Origin: Axinella damicornis
Taxonomy: Eukaryota; Porifera; Demospongiae; Axinellida; Axinellidae
Length of the DNA: 64,000 nucleotides
Direction: 5' to 3'
NCBI GenBank assembly: GCA_963931865.1
Contig: OZ007510.1
Location: forward strand, 15,108,111-15,172,110
Both the position numbers and the translations under genes were made by a program. Under the pieces are notes generated by a model. That model had not been told where the DNA came from. It did not search any database and saw nothing but the letters and a program-made list of their open reading frames with translations. Numbering within the stretch: the first letter of the stretch is position 1; every line of letters starts with the position of its first letter. This document shows positions 46,599-58,445 of the stretch, in pieces.

Positions 46599-49500
46599 TG
46601 CACACACACACGCTCACAGGACTTTGTGTGTCCCTCGGCTACGAGATTCATTATTGAATTTGACAGTCGCTGTCAAACAGAGCGAAGGTACACACAACTG
46701 CATGCCCACATTACCTTGTGCAGTGAGTGTAAGCACCTTTGCCATCCCCTCGAGCCTCTCCCACCTCCCCCACCTCCTATCTACCACTCCCCTCGTCTCA
46801 TACCTCCCCATCTCCTGTCTGCCACTCCCCTCCTCTCCCACCTCCCCCATCTCCTATCTACCACTCCCCTCGTCTCCTACCTCCCCCATCTCCTATCTGC
46901 CACTCCCCTCTCCTACCTCCGCCATCTCCTATCTGCCACTCCTCTCCTCTCCCACCTCCCCCACCTCCTATCTACCACTCCCCTCGTCTCCTACCTCCCC
47001 CACCTCCTATCTACCACTCCTCTCTCCTACCTCCCCCATCTCCTATCTGCCACTCCTCTCCCACCTCCCCCACCTCCTATCTGCCACTCCTCTCCCACCT
47101 CCCCCACCTCCTATCTGCCACTCCCCTCCTCTCCCACCTCCCCCCATCTCCTATCTGCCACTCCCCTTCTCTCCTACCTCCCCCATCTCCTATCTGCCAC
47201 TCCCCTCATCTCCTACCTCCCCCATCTCCTATCTGCCACTCCCCTCTCCTACCTCCGCCATCTCCTATCTGCCACTCCTCTCCTCTCCCACCTCCCCCAC
47301 CTCCTATCTACCACTCCCCTCGTCTCCTACCTCCCCCACCTCCTATCTACCACTCCTCTCTCCTACCTCCCCCATCTCCTATCTGCCACTCCTCTCCCAC
47401 CTCCCCCACCTCCTATCTGCCACTCCTCTCCCACCTCCCCCACCTCCTATCTGCCACTCCCCTCCTCTCCCACCTCCCCCCATCTCCTATCTGCCACTCC
47501 CCTTCTCTCCTACCTCCCCCATTTCCTATCTGCCACTCCCCTCATCTCCTACCTCCCCCATCTCCTATCTGCCACTCCCCTCATCTCCTACCTCCCCCAT
47601 CCCCTCCCCATATCCCCTCCATTGCTACAGGTATGACTACCTTGAGTTCACAGACGCCAACGGCAACAAGCATAAGTTTGATGACACAGTTGGCTCTACC
47701 CGCTGGGCCAGAGTGAGTGCCTGATTATTATAGCTAGAGCCGTAGCCTGGTTTGTGTGACAGTACATTGTGCTCCTCCTCCCTCAGACTGCCGAGTTCAG
47801 TGGTTCCAAGCTCCACTTCACCTTCCATTCTGATGGCAGCAACAACGAGTGGGGATACAAGTTCACAGTAAGCCTCCTCCTGTCTGTGCAATGATAGTCC
47901 CGATAGAGCCACTCGGTATGCATGCTGTGCTCTTGTCATACTGCAGCTGAAGGCAGTGGGAAAGTCCCTCACTGCACTGGGCTGGATATTTGACCTTCAG
48001 CTCTCTCTGGCCAAACTTCTGGGCCTATTCTGCAGTGCCACCCTCAGCACCAAGGCCGGTGAGCACATGTGCATCACATGACCACATCACATGACCACAT
48101 CACATGACTGCATCACATGACCACATCACATGACCCCATCACATGACTACATGTACATCACATGACCACACCATCACATGACCACACCATCACATGACCA
48201 CATCACATGTCATTGACTGCATCACATGACCAAAGGCAGGAATTCCCTCTCCCTTCCAGTGCATCACTACGTAAGCCCTCCCGCATCAGAGGCACAGAAG
48301 GAGGAGCAGAACCTCGTACACAGCAGCTTCTGGACGACGCTCTTCAGGGGCGGGTACATGGTTGGCAAACTCACACGATCTCTCTCTGGAGCATACGTAT
48401 GTCACACATTATTATACGGAGTCGGTCTGAGGTAGTCAATAATTGAGCATCCTCTGACCTCAGGCCGCCAGTCCTGCGGATTCGGCTCTCAACATCGTAC
48501 TGCAAGACCTGGCACACAGCGGCGAGGGCAAGGCTGCCCCTTTGGTGGAAATGTGAGCACTGCATGCACCCTAGCCTCGTACCCAGGCCCCGCCCTGCCC
48601 GGGTGGGGCGGGGCCTGGGTACGAGGCTAGGGTGCCTGTAGCCTCGTACCCAGGCCCCGCCCTGCCTGGGTGGGGTGGGGCCTGGGTATGAGGCTACAGG
48701 CACCCTAGCCTCGTACCCAGGCCCCACCCCACCCAGGTGGGGCCTGGGTACGAGGCTACAGGCACCCTAGGGTGGGGTGGGGCCTGGGTACGAGGCTACA
48801 GGCACCCTTACCACATTAAGACATATGTAGCTGGCCATTAATATTGGATCAGTACAGCCTTCTGATTGGTTGAACCATCTGTGTTGTAGTGTGAGTGACA
48901 TTCCCCCTTTCCCCAACCTACTCAGCTGTCGTACCGCCAGCATGGGTCCTTTCTACGGCGGTCCCTTGGTGGACCGGGCAGTTAATGCTGTGTTTGCGGC
49001 CCTCATTTGGCACTCTCAGGATATCAGGGAGGAGCTCACCCCAGAGAGTATGCAAACAGCATGTGTGTGTGTGTGTGTGTGTGGGGGGGGGGGGGGCTTC
49101 ATAATATATATTTTCCAAGCTGCTGATTAGCTTTTGCTGCATGTGCAGTGGTGGATTGGGGGGGGGGCACCCCCCTTTGGCAGCTAGTAAATTACGTTAA
49201 ATTGGAGCCACCCAGTCTCATGCTAGTGCCTCTGTTCTATAATGCATGTGTGATGTCCCCTGAGGAGACTAGCCCATGGCCAATCAAATTTCATTCTTCA
49301 GTGACGTTGCCTGGTCAGCTGAAACTAACCCCAGGACTCAAGAGTGCATTCAAGGCAGCCGAGGCCATGAGAAGAGAACTGGTAAGACTCTCTCAGGACA
49401 GAAGGGTAGCAAATGGATAGGTGGACAGACAGACAGACAGACAGACAGACAGATAGATAGATGGATAAACAGATACTCAGTAGGTAATGATCGATCGAGT

Positions 49501-52500
49501 GTACTGGGTTGTGTTCACGCTGGTGTTGCTGCCCCGTGTTCAGGTGGAGGCCAGACAGAAGCTGCTGGAGGCTAAGGACAAGGAGGAGGCGGAGGTGGAG
49601 GACAAGAAGGCTCAGATCGACGAGGACGCTCCTAGTAATGGTTGAGGTGACATTTGTGCTGCCCCTGCCCTAACGTGACCTTCCCTCCCCCAGTTCATGC
49701 CTGCCATGAGAAAGCCGTCTTTCTGCTCAAGTTCTCTGGCCTGTCCAAAGTAGCCCAAGATGAGAAGCAGGTGTGCTGTGACCCGCCCCTCTAGCCTCGT
49801 TCCCAGGCCGTGCGGCCTGGGAACGAGGCTACCCTCCCCTCACACCATGTCCACAGTGTTGATCGTGTTCCTCCCTCCCTCCCCCAGCCTCCCTCCAGTC
49901 CGACTATCCGACCCAGCTGGGTACAGAAGAGCAAGAAGTGGCAGAAAGTCTCAACTGCAGTTAGCACTGTCGGCAAACTCAAGCAGCATGTAAGTATAGG
50001 TTTACTGCTGGGCCTGTATGCGAGCTGTAATGATACTGTCATTAGGTACCTGTCCTCCCCCCCATCATGCCCCCCACACCCCTCCCCTCACTCATGATGA
50101 TCTGGTGTGCTCTCCCCAGCTCCAAGGTGCAGAGGAGAGTGTGAAGCTGTCAGAGAAGTATCCATCCTTTGAACTTGTTTTGAACTTCGTGAAGAACGAT
50201 GCAGTGTCAGTAGACATGGTCCACTCAATCCTCCAGCGCCGCTCCCGGCTGGCCAGCAATGTTGCACAGGCGTACACCTTCGCATCAGAGTACCTAAGAA
50301 CCATGGACAGCCATGTCTTTGAGGTGAGGGTGTGGGGTGGTTGGGAGGGAGAGATGTTCAGCAGATCTGATACATGTAGTCATGGAATCATATGAGCCGT
50401 GCCCTCCAACCCAACACACAGCTACCAGGACTTGTGTTCCTTCAGCAGCTCTTGTCCAAGCAGAAGCACTTCCCAAGGTTAGCAAGCAGCATTCATGACT
50501 CAGACTGAAGTGCTGTACCGGTGTGGATCACATGTGCTGGTGTATTGTCCCTGTGCAGGCACTATGCTGCCAAGCTGGATGGGTGTGGGCTGGACCTGGA
50601 GAACCAGGTGCGCAAGTCCTACCGCTTCCTCCTCTCACGGCTGTTGGAGGCCATCAACTCTGCCCCCGCTCCATCCTCACAGTAGGTCCAACATGTGCAT
50701 ATGGTAACCGACAGTCCATCAATTAAGTGTGTGTGTGGGTGTGAGTATTGCTCCTCCCCCCCCCCCAGGGAGCACCGCTATGCCCACCTGTTGGTGTCGA
50801 TCTACCTGACCCACCTGCTGGATGTGCAGTGGCAGGACTACGACAACACGCTCCTCTCAGAGCTGCAGCTGCCTGAGTTCCTTCTCCATTCTGCCATCAG
50901 TGAGCCACACCCCCCACCCACCCACACACCTGTGCTCCTCCACCATGCTGCTCTGTATCAGTTGCACCGAATGCCCACACGAACTATGTCGTAACCGCTA
51001 CATAGTAGCTAACATTGACAGTGAAGTGTGATGCTAGCCTTGTTCCCAGCCGCAAGGCTTCCAGCTAGGGCTGAGCGATTATGCGATTAACTCTGAGCAT
51101 CGCGATGGTGATTGCTGCAGTCGTGACCAGGACGTTATGCAAAAGTGCTTATGGGTTTTCATGAATATACTTAGCAGGACTGTGAATAAAATAATCAGGG
51201 CTACATGTATGAATACATTAGCACTGGTTAGCTGACTTGGTCTTGGTCCCAGACCCAAACCAACCCCAGCGTGGATCGCTTCCAGTATCAGAAGCGATCC
51301 ACGCTGGGGTTGGTTTGGGTCTGGGACCAAGACTAGCTGTGACTATAGATGCTTTATGCAGGTCTCCTTCAAACGGGCATTTTGGCAAGGGTGTCACGAT
51401 GTAGAACAAGCCTTCTGTGCTGAAGCATGTAGTCAGTAGCCTCTCCATTAGTTTTAGTGTGTGACTAGGCAGTGCAGCTGGTGCAAAGTGAAGATGATGT
51501 TAGGTGCCCCGCATGGTGTCACTGAGCTCCATGGGAGGGTCAACTGTCCAGGGAGCACGTGTTCGCATCATGCCACCGTCACTGGTGCACGCTGGCTCGT
51601 CCTCTGCAGAGTCCTCCAGTAATGAGGAGCGTGTGGCCGTGCAGCTGTTTGAGCAGGAGGCTGAGATGCTGGAGCGGTACCAGCTGCACATGCAGCTCCG
51701 GGAGAAGTTCAATGATGTGAAGGAGGGAGGAGGGAACTTCACTGAGCTGCTGGATCTGCCGGAGGCTAAGGAGAACACAAAGGTGAGTGTTGTGCAGACT
51801 CCACATACACCTCCTCCACACACCCCTCTCCACACCTCCTCCACACACCCCTCCACACCCCTCCTCCACACCCCTCCTCCACACACCCCTCCTCCGCACC
51901 CCTCCTCCACACACCCCTCCTCCACACACCCCTTCCTCTCCACACCTCCTCCACACACCCCTCCACACCCCTCCTCCACACCCCTCCTCCACACACCCCT
52001 CCTCCGCACCCCTCCTCCACACACCCCTCCTCCACACACCCCTTCCTCCACACACCCCTCCACACACCCCTCCACACCCCTCCTCCACACCCCTCCACAC
52101 ACCCCCTCCACACCCCTCCTCCACACCCCTCCACACACCCCCTCCACACCCCTCCTCCACACCCCTCCTCCACACCCCTCCTCCACATACACCTCCACAC
52201 ACCCCTCCTCCACACCCCTCCTCCACACCCCTCCTCCACATACACCTCCTCCACACCCCTCCTCCACACCCCTTCACACACCCCTCCTCTACACACCCCT
52301 CCTGCACACACCCCTCCACACACCCCTCCTCCACATACACTTCCACATGCATACGTGTGCAGGAGTCCCACTTATTTGTTGTTGCCATAGCAACATCCTC
52401 ACCTGAGGTCGTGCAGGTACAGTGTGACGGGTGTGAGGCGATCATCAATGGCAGGTGGTACCGAGACATGGACATCGAGGAAGACCTTGACCTGTGTTCA

Positions 52501-53218
52501 AACTGCTTCACACGTGAGCAGAGCACATACACACAACAGCATCCTCACTACGACTGTTTATGATCCCCCTCCCCCTCCTCCTCCACCTCCACCTCTCCCT
52601 CCCCCCAGGTGGGACTGGAAACAGACCGGATGCCTACTCCAAGGACGACATGTTCCAGTACATTGGGTAAGCAGTAGCTACCTCTCTCGGTGTTCCCAGC
52701 ATCCACTATCAGGACCACCAGTGCACTGTGCATGCTTGCAGCTCACATTTGTATCAGCTACTTCTGCTATTATGACTCATAGTATGTCGTGATCTGAGTG
52801 TGTGTCCATTTCTGCAGTGGGTACGGATGTGATGTGTGTGGGCTGTCCATCATCACTCACCGTTTCCATAGTAGCTCCAAGGCGGACTTTGACCTCTGTC
52901 TGGGCTGCTTTAGAAAAGAGGAAGCGAAGGGGTACGTACGTCACACTCCCACATGACCGTACAGTTCTGTGTGCATGACATCAGCCATTCTGTTGTCCCC
53001 CAGTAACCGTGATGAGTGGATGGTGTATCTCTTGTCTGAGCAGCCAGCAACTGCCACGGCCAACAAGTTCCTTTCCCATGAGACAGGCATGTGTCTAGCC
53101 GGGGGTGTGGCAGTGTAGTCCCCCCTCTCTGCCTGACCGGTCAAGCGTGCACACAGCGTGCTTGACCGGCCAGGCAGAGAAGGGCTAGCGGCTAGAGTGG
53201 GGTATGGGTGCTGTGTGT

Positions 53219-53267
<49 letters not shown>

Positions 53268-56200
53268 TGGAACGTGGTATCACCTTGTCATATGACATGA
53301 TTGTCTGTGTATGCGTAAAGCCACTGCAGTTTAATACTGATGCAACATTCAAGTGCATGCCTCCACTACAGAGGACTCGACAGGTGTGCTGTACAAGGAT
53401 GGGATGCTAACGAAGCTGGGTCCGGCGATGGACCTCATGGTATACAACCAGCACCACTGCTGGCTCCTGCTCTCCTCTCTCTGCCTCTCCGCCGCCAACA
53501 CCGTCAACAGAGCCAGCAACAAAGGTGAACCTAAGAGGGGGAGCAGGTTCATGTGGGTGTGTGGGGAGGATGTGAGAGTGGCTGTGTGGGGTGGGTGAGA
53601 GTGGCTGTGTGGGGTGGGCGAGAATGGGTGTGTGGGGTGGGTGAGAGTGGCTGTGTGGGGTGGGTGAGAATGGCTGTGTGGGGTGGGTGAGAGTGGCTGT
53701 GTGGGGTGGGTGAGAGTGGCTGTGTGGGGTGGGTGAGAATGGCTGTGTGGGGTGGGTGAGAGCGGCTGTGTGGGGTGGGTGAGAATGGCTGTGTGGGGTG
53801 GGTGAGAGCGGCTGTGTGGGGTGGGTGAGAATGGCTGTGTGGGGTGGGTGAGAGCGGCTGTGTGGGGTGGGCGAGAATGGGTGTGTGGGGTGGGTGAGAG
53901 TGGCTGTGTGGGGTGGGTGAGAATGGGTGTGTGGGGTGGGTGAGAGTGGCTGTGTGGGGTGGGTGAGAATGGGTGTGTGGGGTGGGTGAGAGTGGCTGTG
54001 TGGGGTGTGTGTGTCAGAATGGGTGTGTGGGGTGGGTTTGAGACCGACTGTGGGTGTGTGAGTGGGTGCTGAGAATGAAGGTGCGTGTGGGTGTGTGGTT
54101 TGGGTACGTGTGTGGGGGCAGTAGGAACAGAGGTATGTGTGTTGGAGGTTGGCAAAGTGTACGTGTATAATGCATGTAATTCTAAGAGTTCAAATATAAT
54201 TCACTATAACCCGATGACATTAATATGTAGTTTACCCCTCCAGTGATGGAGGAAACTTACACAGGTCAGGCGTGTAGGATTGTCTTTCAGTGCCTTCAAC
54301 TGCTAGCAGATTGTCTCAGAGCTGCTCTGCTGGCCAAGTGGGAGGAAGGTGAGGCAGAGCTGCAGGAACTGTGTTTCAGTGACATGCTCCCGGTGGTACA
54401 GGTGGCCATCAGTTAGCGTAATGCCTCTGCACCTCCTGGTGGTACAGGTGGCCATCAGTTAGCGTAATGCCTCTGCACCTCCTGGTGGTACAGGTGGCCA
54501 TCAGTTAGCGTAATACCTCTGCACCTCCCGGTGGTACAGGTGGCCGGCCATCAGTTAGCGTAATACCTCTGCACCTCCTGGTGGTATAGGTGGCCATCAG
54601 TTAGCGTAGTGCCTCTGCACTTCCCAGTGGTACAGCCTCAGGTAGCGTAATACCTCTGCACCTCCTGGTGGTACAGGTGGCCATCAGTTAGCGTAATGCC
54701 TCTGCACCTCCTGGTGGTACAGGTAGCCATCAGTTAGCGTAATGCCTCTGCACCTCCTGGTGGTACAGGTGGCCGGCCATCAGTTAGCGTAGTGCCTCTG
54801 CACCTCCTGGTGGTACAGGTGGCCATCAGTTAGCGTAATACCTCTGCACCTCCCGGTGGTATAGGTGGCCATCAGTTAGCGTAGTGCCTCTGCACTTCCC
54901 AGTGGTACAGCCTCAGTTAGCGTAATACCTCTGCACCTCCCGGTGGTACAGGAGGCCATCAGTTGCCTCCTGTAGCATATACCAGCACACACTGTGATGT
55001 GCACGTGTCTTGCCTATACCTCCAGACACAAAGAAGGACAAGCCCAGTGAGGAGGGCAAGCCGGAGGCCTCCTCTCCGACACAAGAGGCAGCAGAGCAGG
55101 AAAAGCAGGAGGCAGAGGAGGAGGACCAGCCGGCAGCACAACAGCAGAGGTGAGGAGGCGGAGGAGGATGCCGCACAACCTCAGTCCAGGGTGGTTGAGG
55201 ACCACAGTCCCTCTTCGGTGCCCCTCCCCTCCTCACCAGAGGAGGAAGACGATCCCTTGGAGGCGGCCAGCAAGCTGCCGTGGGAGGAGGACGCTAGGAT
55301 AGGCAGGATGATGAAGACCTTCTCCACCCTAGCTATTGAGAGGGTGCTGGGCCTGCTAGTTGCTGCCCTTCCAGAGGAGCTCTCGGTGAGATCAATTGCA
55401 TGATCAGTGTTCTCCCTAGGCCTTTAGCAGATGGTGCAGCACCATTTGGTTAATCGAATCTCCATTTGGATGTGGTAAACTTAAGTAGGTGCACCATTTG
55501 GATGCTTCCTTAATTATTTATTTCCCTGCCCACAGCAGCTGCTGGCAGGTTTCCTACTTAACATTCAATAGTAGTGTGTAAACAAAGCCATTCAATGTCT
55601 GCTTTTACATTGTGCACCATTTGGATGTAGATTTCTAGCGAGAACACTGTGCATGATGCATCTTGCAGTTGCTATGTCTTCCCTTCCCTCCTACACATCC
55701 TCCTCTCCCTGCCTATTTATGTCCCTCCCTCCCTTCTTTACTCCCCCCTCCACCCCTCCCTCCTTTCGTTCCTCTCCCTCCTCCCCTCCCTCCCTTTTCC
55801 GCTCCTCCTCCTCCCCTCCCTCCCTTCGTTCCTCCCCTCCACCCCTCCCTCCCTTCTTCGCTCCCCCTCCACCCCTCCCTCCCTTCGTTCCTCCCTCCAC
55901 CTCTCCCTCCCTTCTTCCCTTCCCCTCCACCCCTCCCTTCTTCCCTCCCCCTCCACCCCTCCCTCCCTTCTTCCCTCCCCCTCCACCCCTCCCTCCCTCC
56001 CTTCTTCCCTCCCCCTCCACCCCTCCCTCCCTTCTTCCCTCCCTCTCCACTCCTCCCTCCCCCTCCACCCCTCCCTCCCATCATTCCTCCCCCTCCACCC
56101 CTCCCTCCCCCTCCACCCCTCCACCCCTCCCTCCCTTCTTCCCTCCCCCTCCACCCCTCCCTCCCTTCTTCCCCAGCTGTCCCGATGGATCCGTTACAAG

Positions 56201-57971
56201 GCAGATATCGAAGTCTTCTTTGCCGAGAAGCTCCTACCAGCACTGCTGCACATTACAAGGTGACCCACACACCCTCCCACGTACCTCAAAGAGTGGGTGG
56301 CTGGTGGCCGAGGGGTTAAAGCATTCGACTGCCCAGTATATTAGCTCGCACATCAACCGAACAAATATTTCAGGTGGTTTGAAACAGACTTTTCGGCCAC
56401 TGTGCTGCAGTGGCCGTCATCAGTGAACATAAAGCTGCAACAAGTAAATTCAGCAACGGAAAGGGGTGGGGCAAAAAGGTCGGGGAAAAGTGCAGCTGTG
56501 TCAAAACAGTAAAACCTAAAAAGAAGAGGACTGAGGGATGACTCAGCCGGTGGATGGTGCAGTGTGCATGTTCAGCTGTCCTCTTCACCCCACCCCTTTC
56601 CATTGCTGTATTCACTCTTGTTTGTGTTATCTGCGTTGCTTCTGTGTTCACTCATGAGGGCCACTGTATAGTGGCCAAGTTCATATATCACGTATGGACA
56701 TACCCAACCACACAGGACTTTACAAAACATTCGACTGCTAAATCAAAAGATTGCTGGTTCAAGTCCCACCATTGCCGTAGGAGATTCTCTTTCTGCTAGG
56801 AGTTGACTCAGCTCTACCCTAGAAATGAGAAGGGGTGTTCTCTCAGGCATTTCACCTGAATTAGCATCCTTCGGATGGGGATGTAAAGCCGTCGGTCCCG
56901 GAGGACCTGGGTCTGCCTTCTCCAGGCCCTCGTTAGCCACCATCGTGGTAAACCCCTCAAGGCCACTTCAAAATTCAAAAATTCAAACATTGACCATACC
57001 TCTGTTGTACTGTTTCCCTCTGTGATTCAGCTGCCGTGCAGTGAGTGAGTCCTATCGCTTCATGGCCCTCCTGGTGGCCGTGCAGTACATGGCAAGGGTC
57101 AGTCCGGAGGTGGCAGACAGGGCCATGGACGTGGCCTGCGGACAGACACCCAAAGAAGAGGGAAAGACGCACGGACTGAAGACTGTGCAACACCTCTTCT
57201 CAGCTGGAGCAAGATTCTTGAAAAAGTGAATTTCATCATGCATGGATGGTAGCACCCAGTGTAGCCTCGTTCCCAGGCCCGAGAGAGGGAGGCTGTCTCG
57301 GGCCTGGGAACGAGGCTACACCCAGTGGTATGGGTATGCTCATTCCGAGTGTGTTCTCTGCAGGTCAAACCCTGCGGGGGCAGCCATCGCTGCAGAGTGC
57401 CTGCTACTACTGTCGAAGGCCCCCACATGGAAGTCTGCTGTCAGCCTGGCCATCAGCCAGAGCCTGGAAGCTAAGCCAGAGGTATACTTTGTGCTGGTTG
57501 TAGCCTCCAAGTTTCATACTGTGTCAATGTGGTAGACGGTGTACACAGTAGTCTCGGAACCAGACTCCCAACCCAAAGGGTATGGAAGTCGGGTACCGAG
57601 ACTGTGTACACAGCTACTGTGTCGCTGGTTAGCCTCGGGCCTGGGAACGAGGCTAGTAGCAGGTGTACATGTACACAGCTACTTGTCAGTGTGGTAGAAG
57701 GTGTACACAGCTACTTGACAATGTTGTAGACATGTACACAGCTACTGTGTCAATGTAGTAGTTGGTGCAGCTACTTGTCAATGTGGTAGACGGTGTACAC
57801 AGCTACTGTGTCAATGTAGTAGTTGGTGCATGTACACAGCAGGCTTTATTTCACATAGAGAAAGTTGGGGGGGGGGGGGGGGGGGCAATTGAATAGTGCG
57901 TGGCAGTGCACCATTTAGGGGGTCTGCATGGGTTTGAAATCTCAAAACATTTTCAAGGGAGAATCTCCCCC

Positions 57972-58002
<31 letters not shown>

Positions 58003-58397
58003 AAAGAAACCCTGCACAGCTAGCAGGGATTGAATCACCCAGGGGTACAGTAGAGTATTACAACTTGTCTTTCTACAGGACATGGACCTTGGGTCAATAT
58101 TCGGCCTGCTGATCAGTGTAGGATTTCCCAAGGTACGTGCTCCGCGCCGTCCACAGGCACACCTTGAGATCGTTGAAGGTACCGTACCGTCCCGTCCCAT
58201 GTACAGCTCCCTCGTGAGGGCAGTGTCCTGTCCAAGGTCAACTTGGATGGTGGCACTACTAGAGCAGTTCTCTGTAGCATCAAGCCCTCAGGAGACGCAC
58301 TGCAGGGCCTCGCGGTGGACCTCGGCACCAGGGAGTCCAAGTCGGTATGGACATGCGCCTTGAATTGTAATGTGTGCTCGGTGGCTTACACTACTGT

Positions 58398-58445
<48 letters not shown>

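Noticed and set aside
46474..47724. Long Pro/Ser-rich open frames of 325-416 codons
   Set aside because: They arise from a stop-poor pyrimidine minisatellite; the true CUB-like exons at the two ends are in different frames.
51500..52563. Cys/Gly-rich open frames on the minus strand (200-317 codons)
   Set aside because: They are the antisense of the CTCCTCCACACCC minisatellite between ZZEF1 exons; composition is purely repetitive.
9055..54985. Shared 46-bp period of three unrelated minisatellites (9055, 31341, 54387)
   Set aside because: Their sequences are unrelated and three cases do not exceed what chance could give; no mechanism is evident.
56305..56770. tRNA-Ser gene
   Set aside because: The head is interrupted by 395 bp and continues into a SINE body with an A-rich tail, so it is a dead retroposon, not a tRNA gene.
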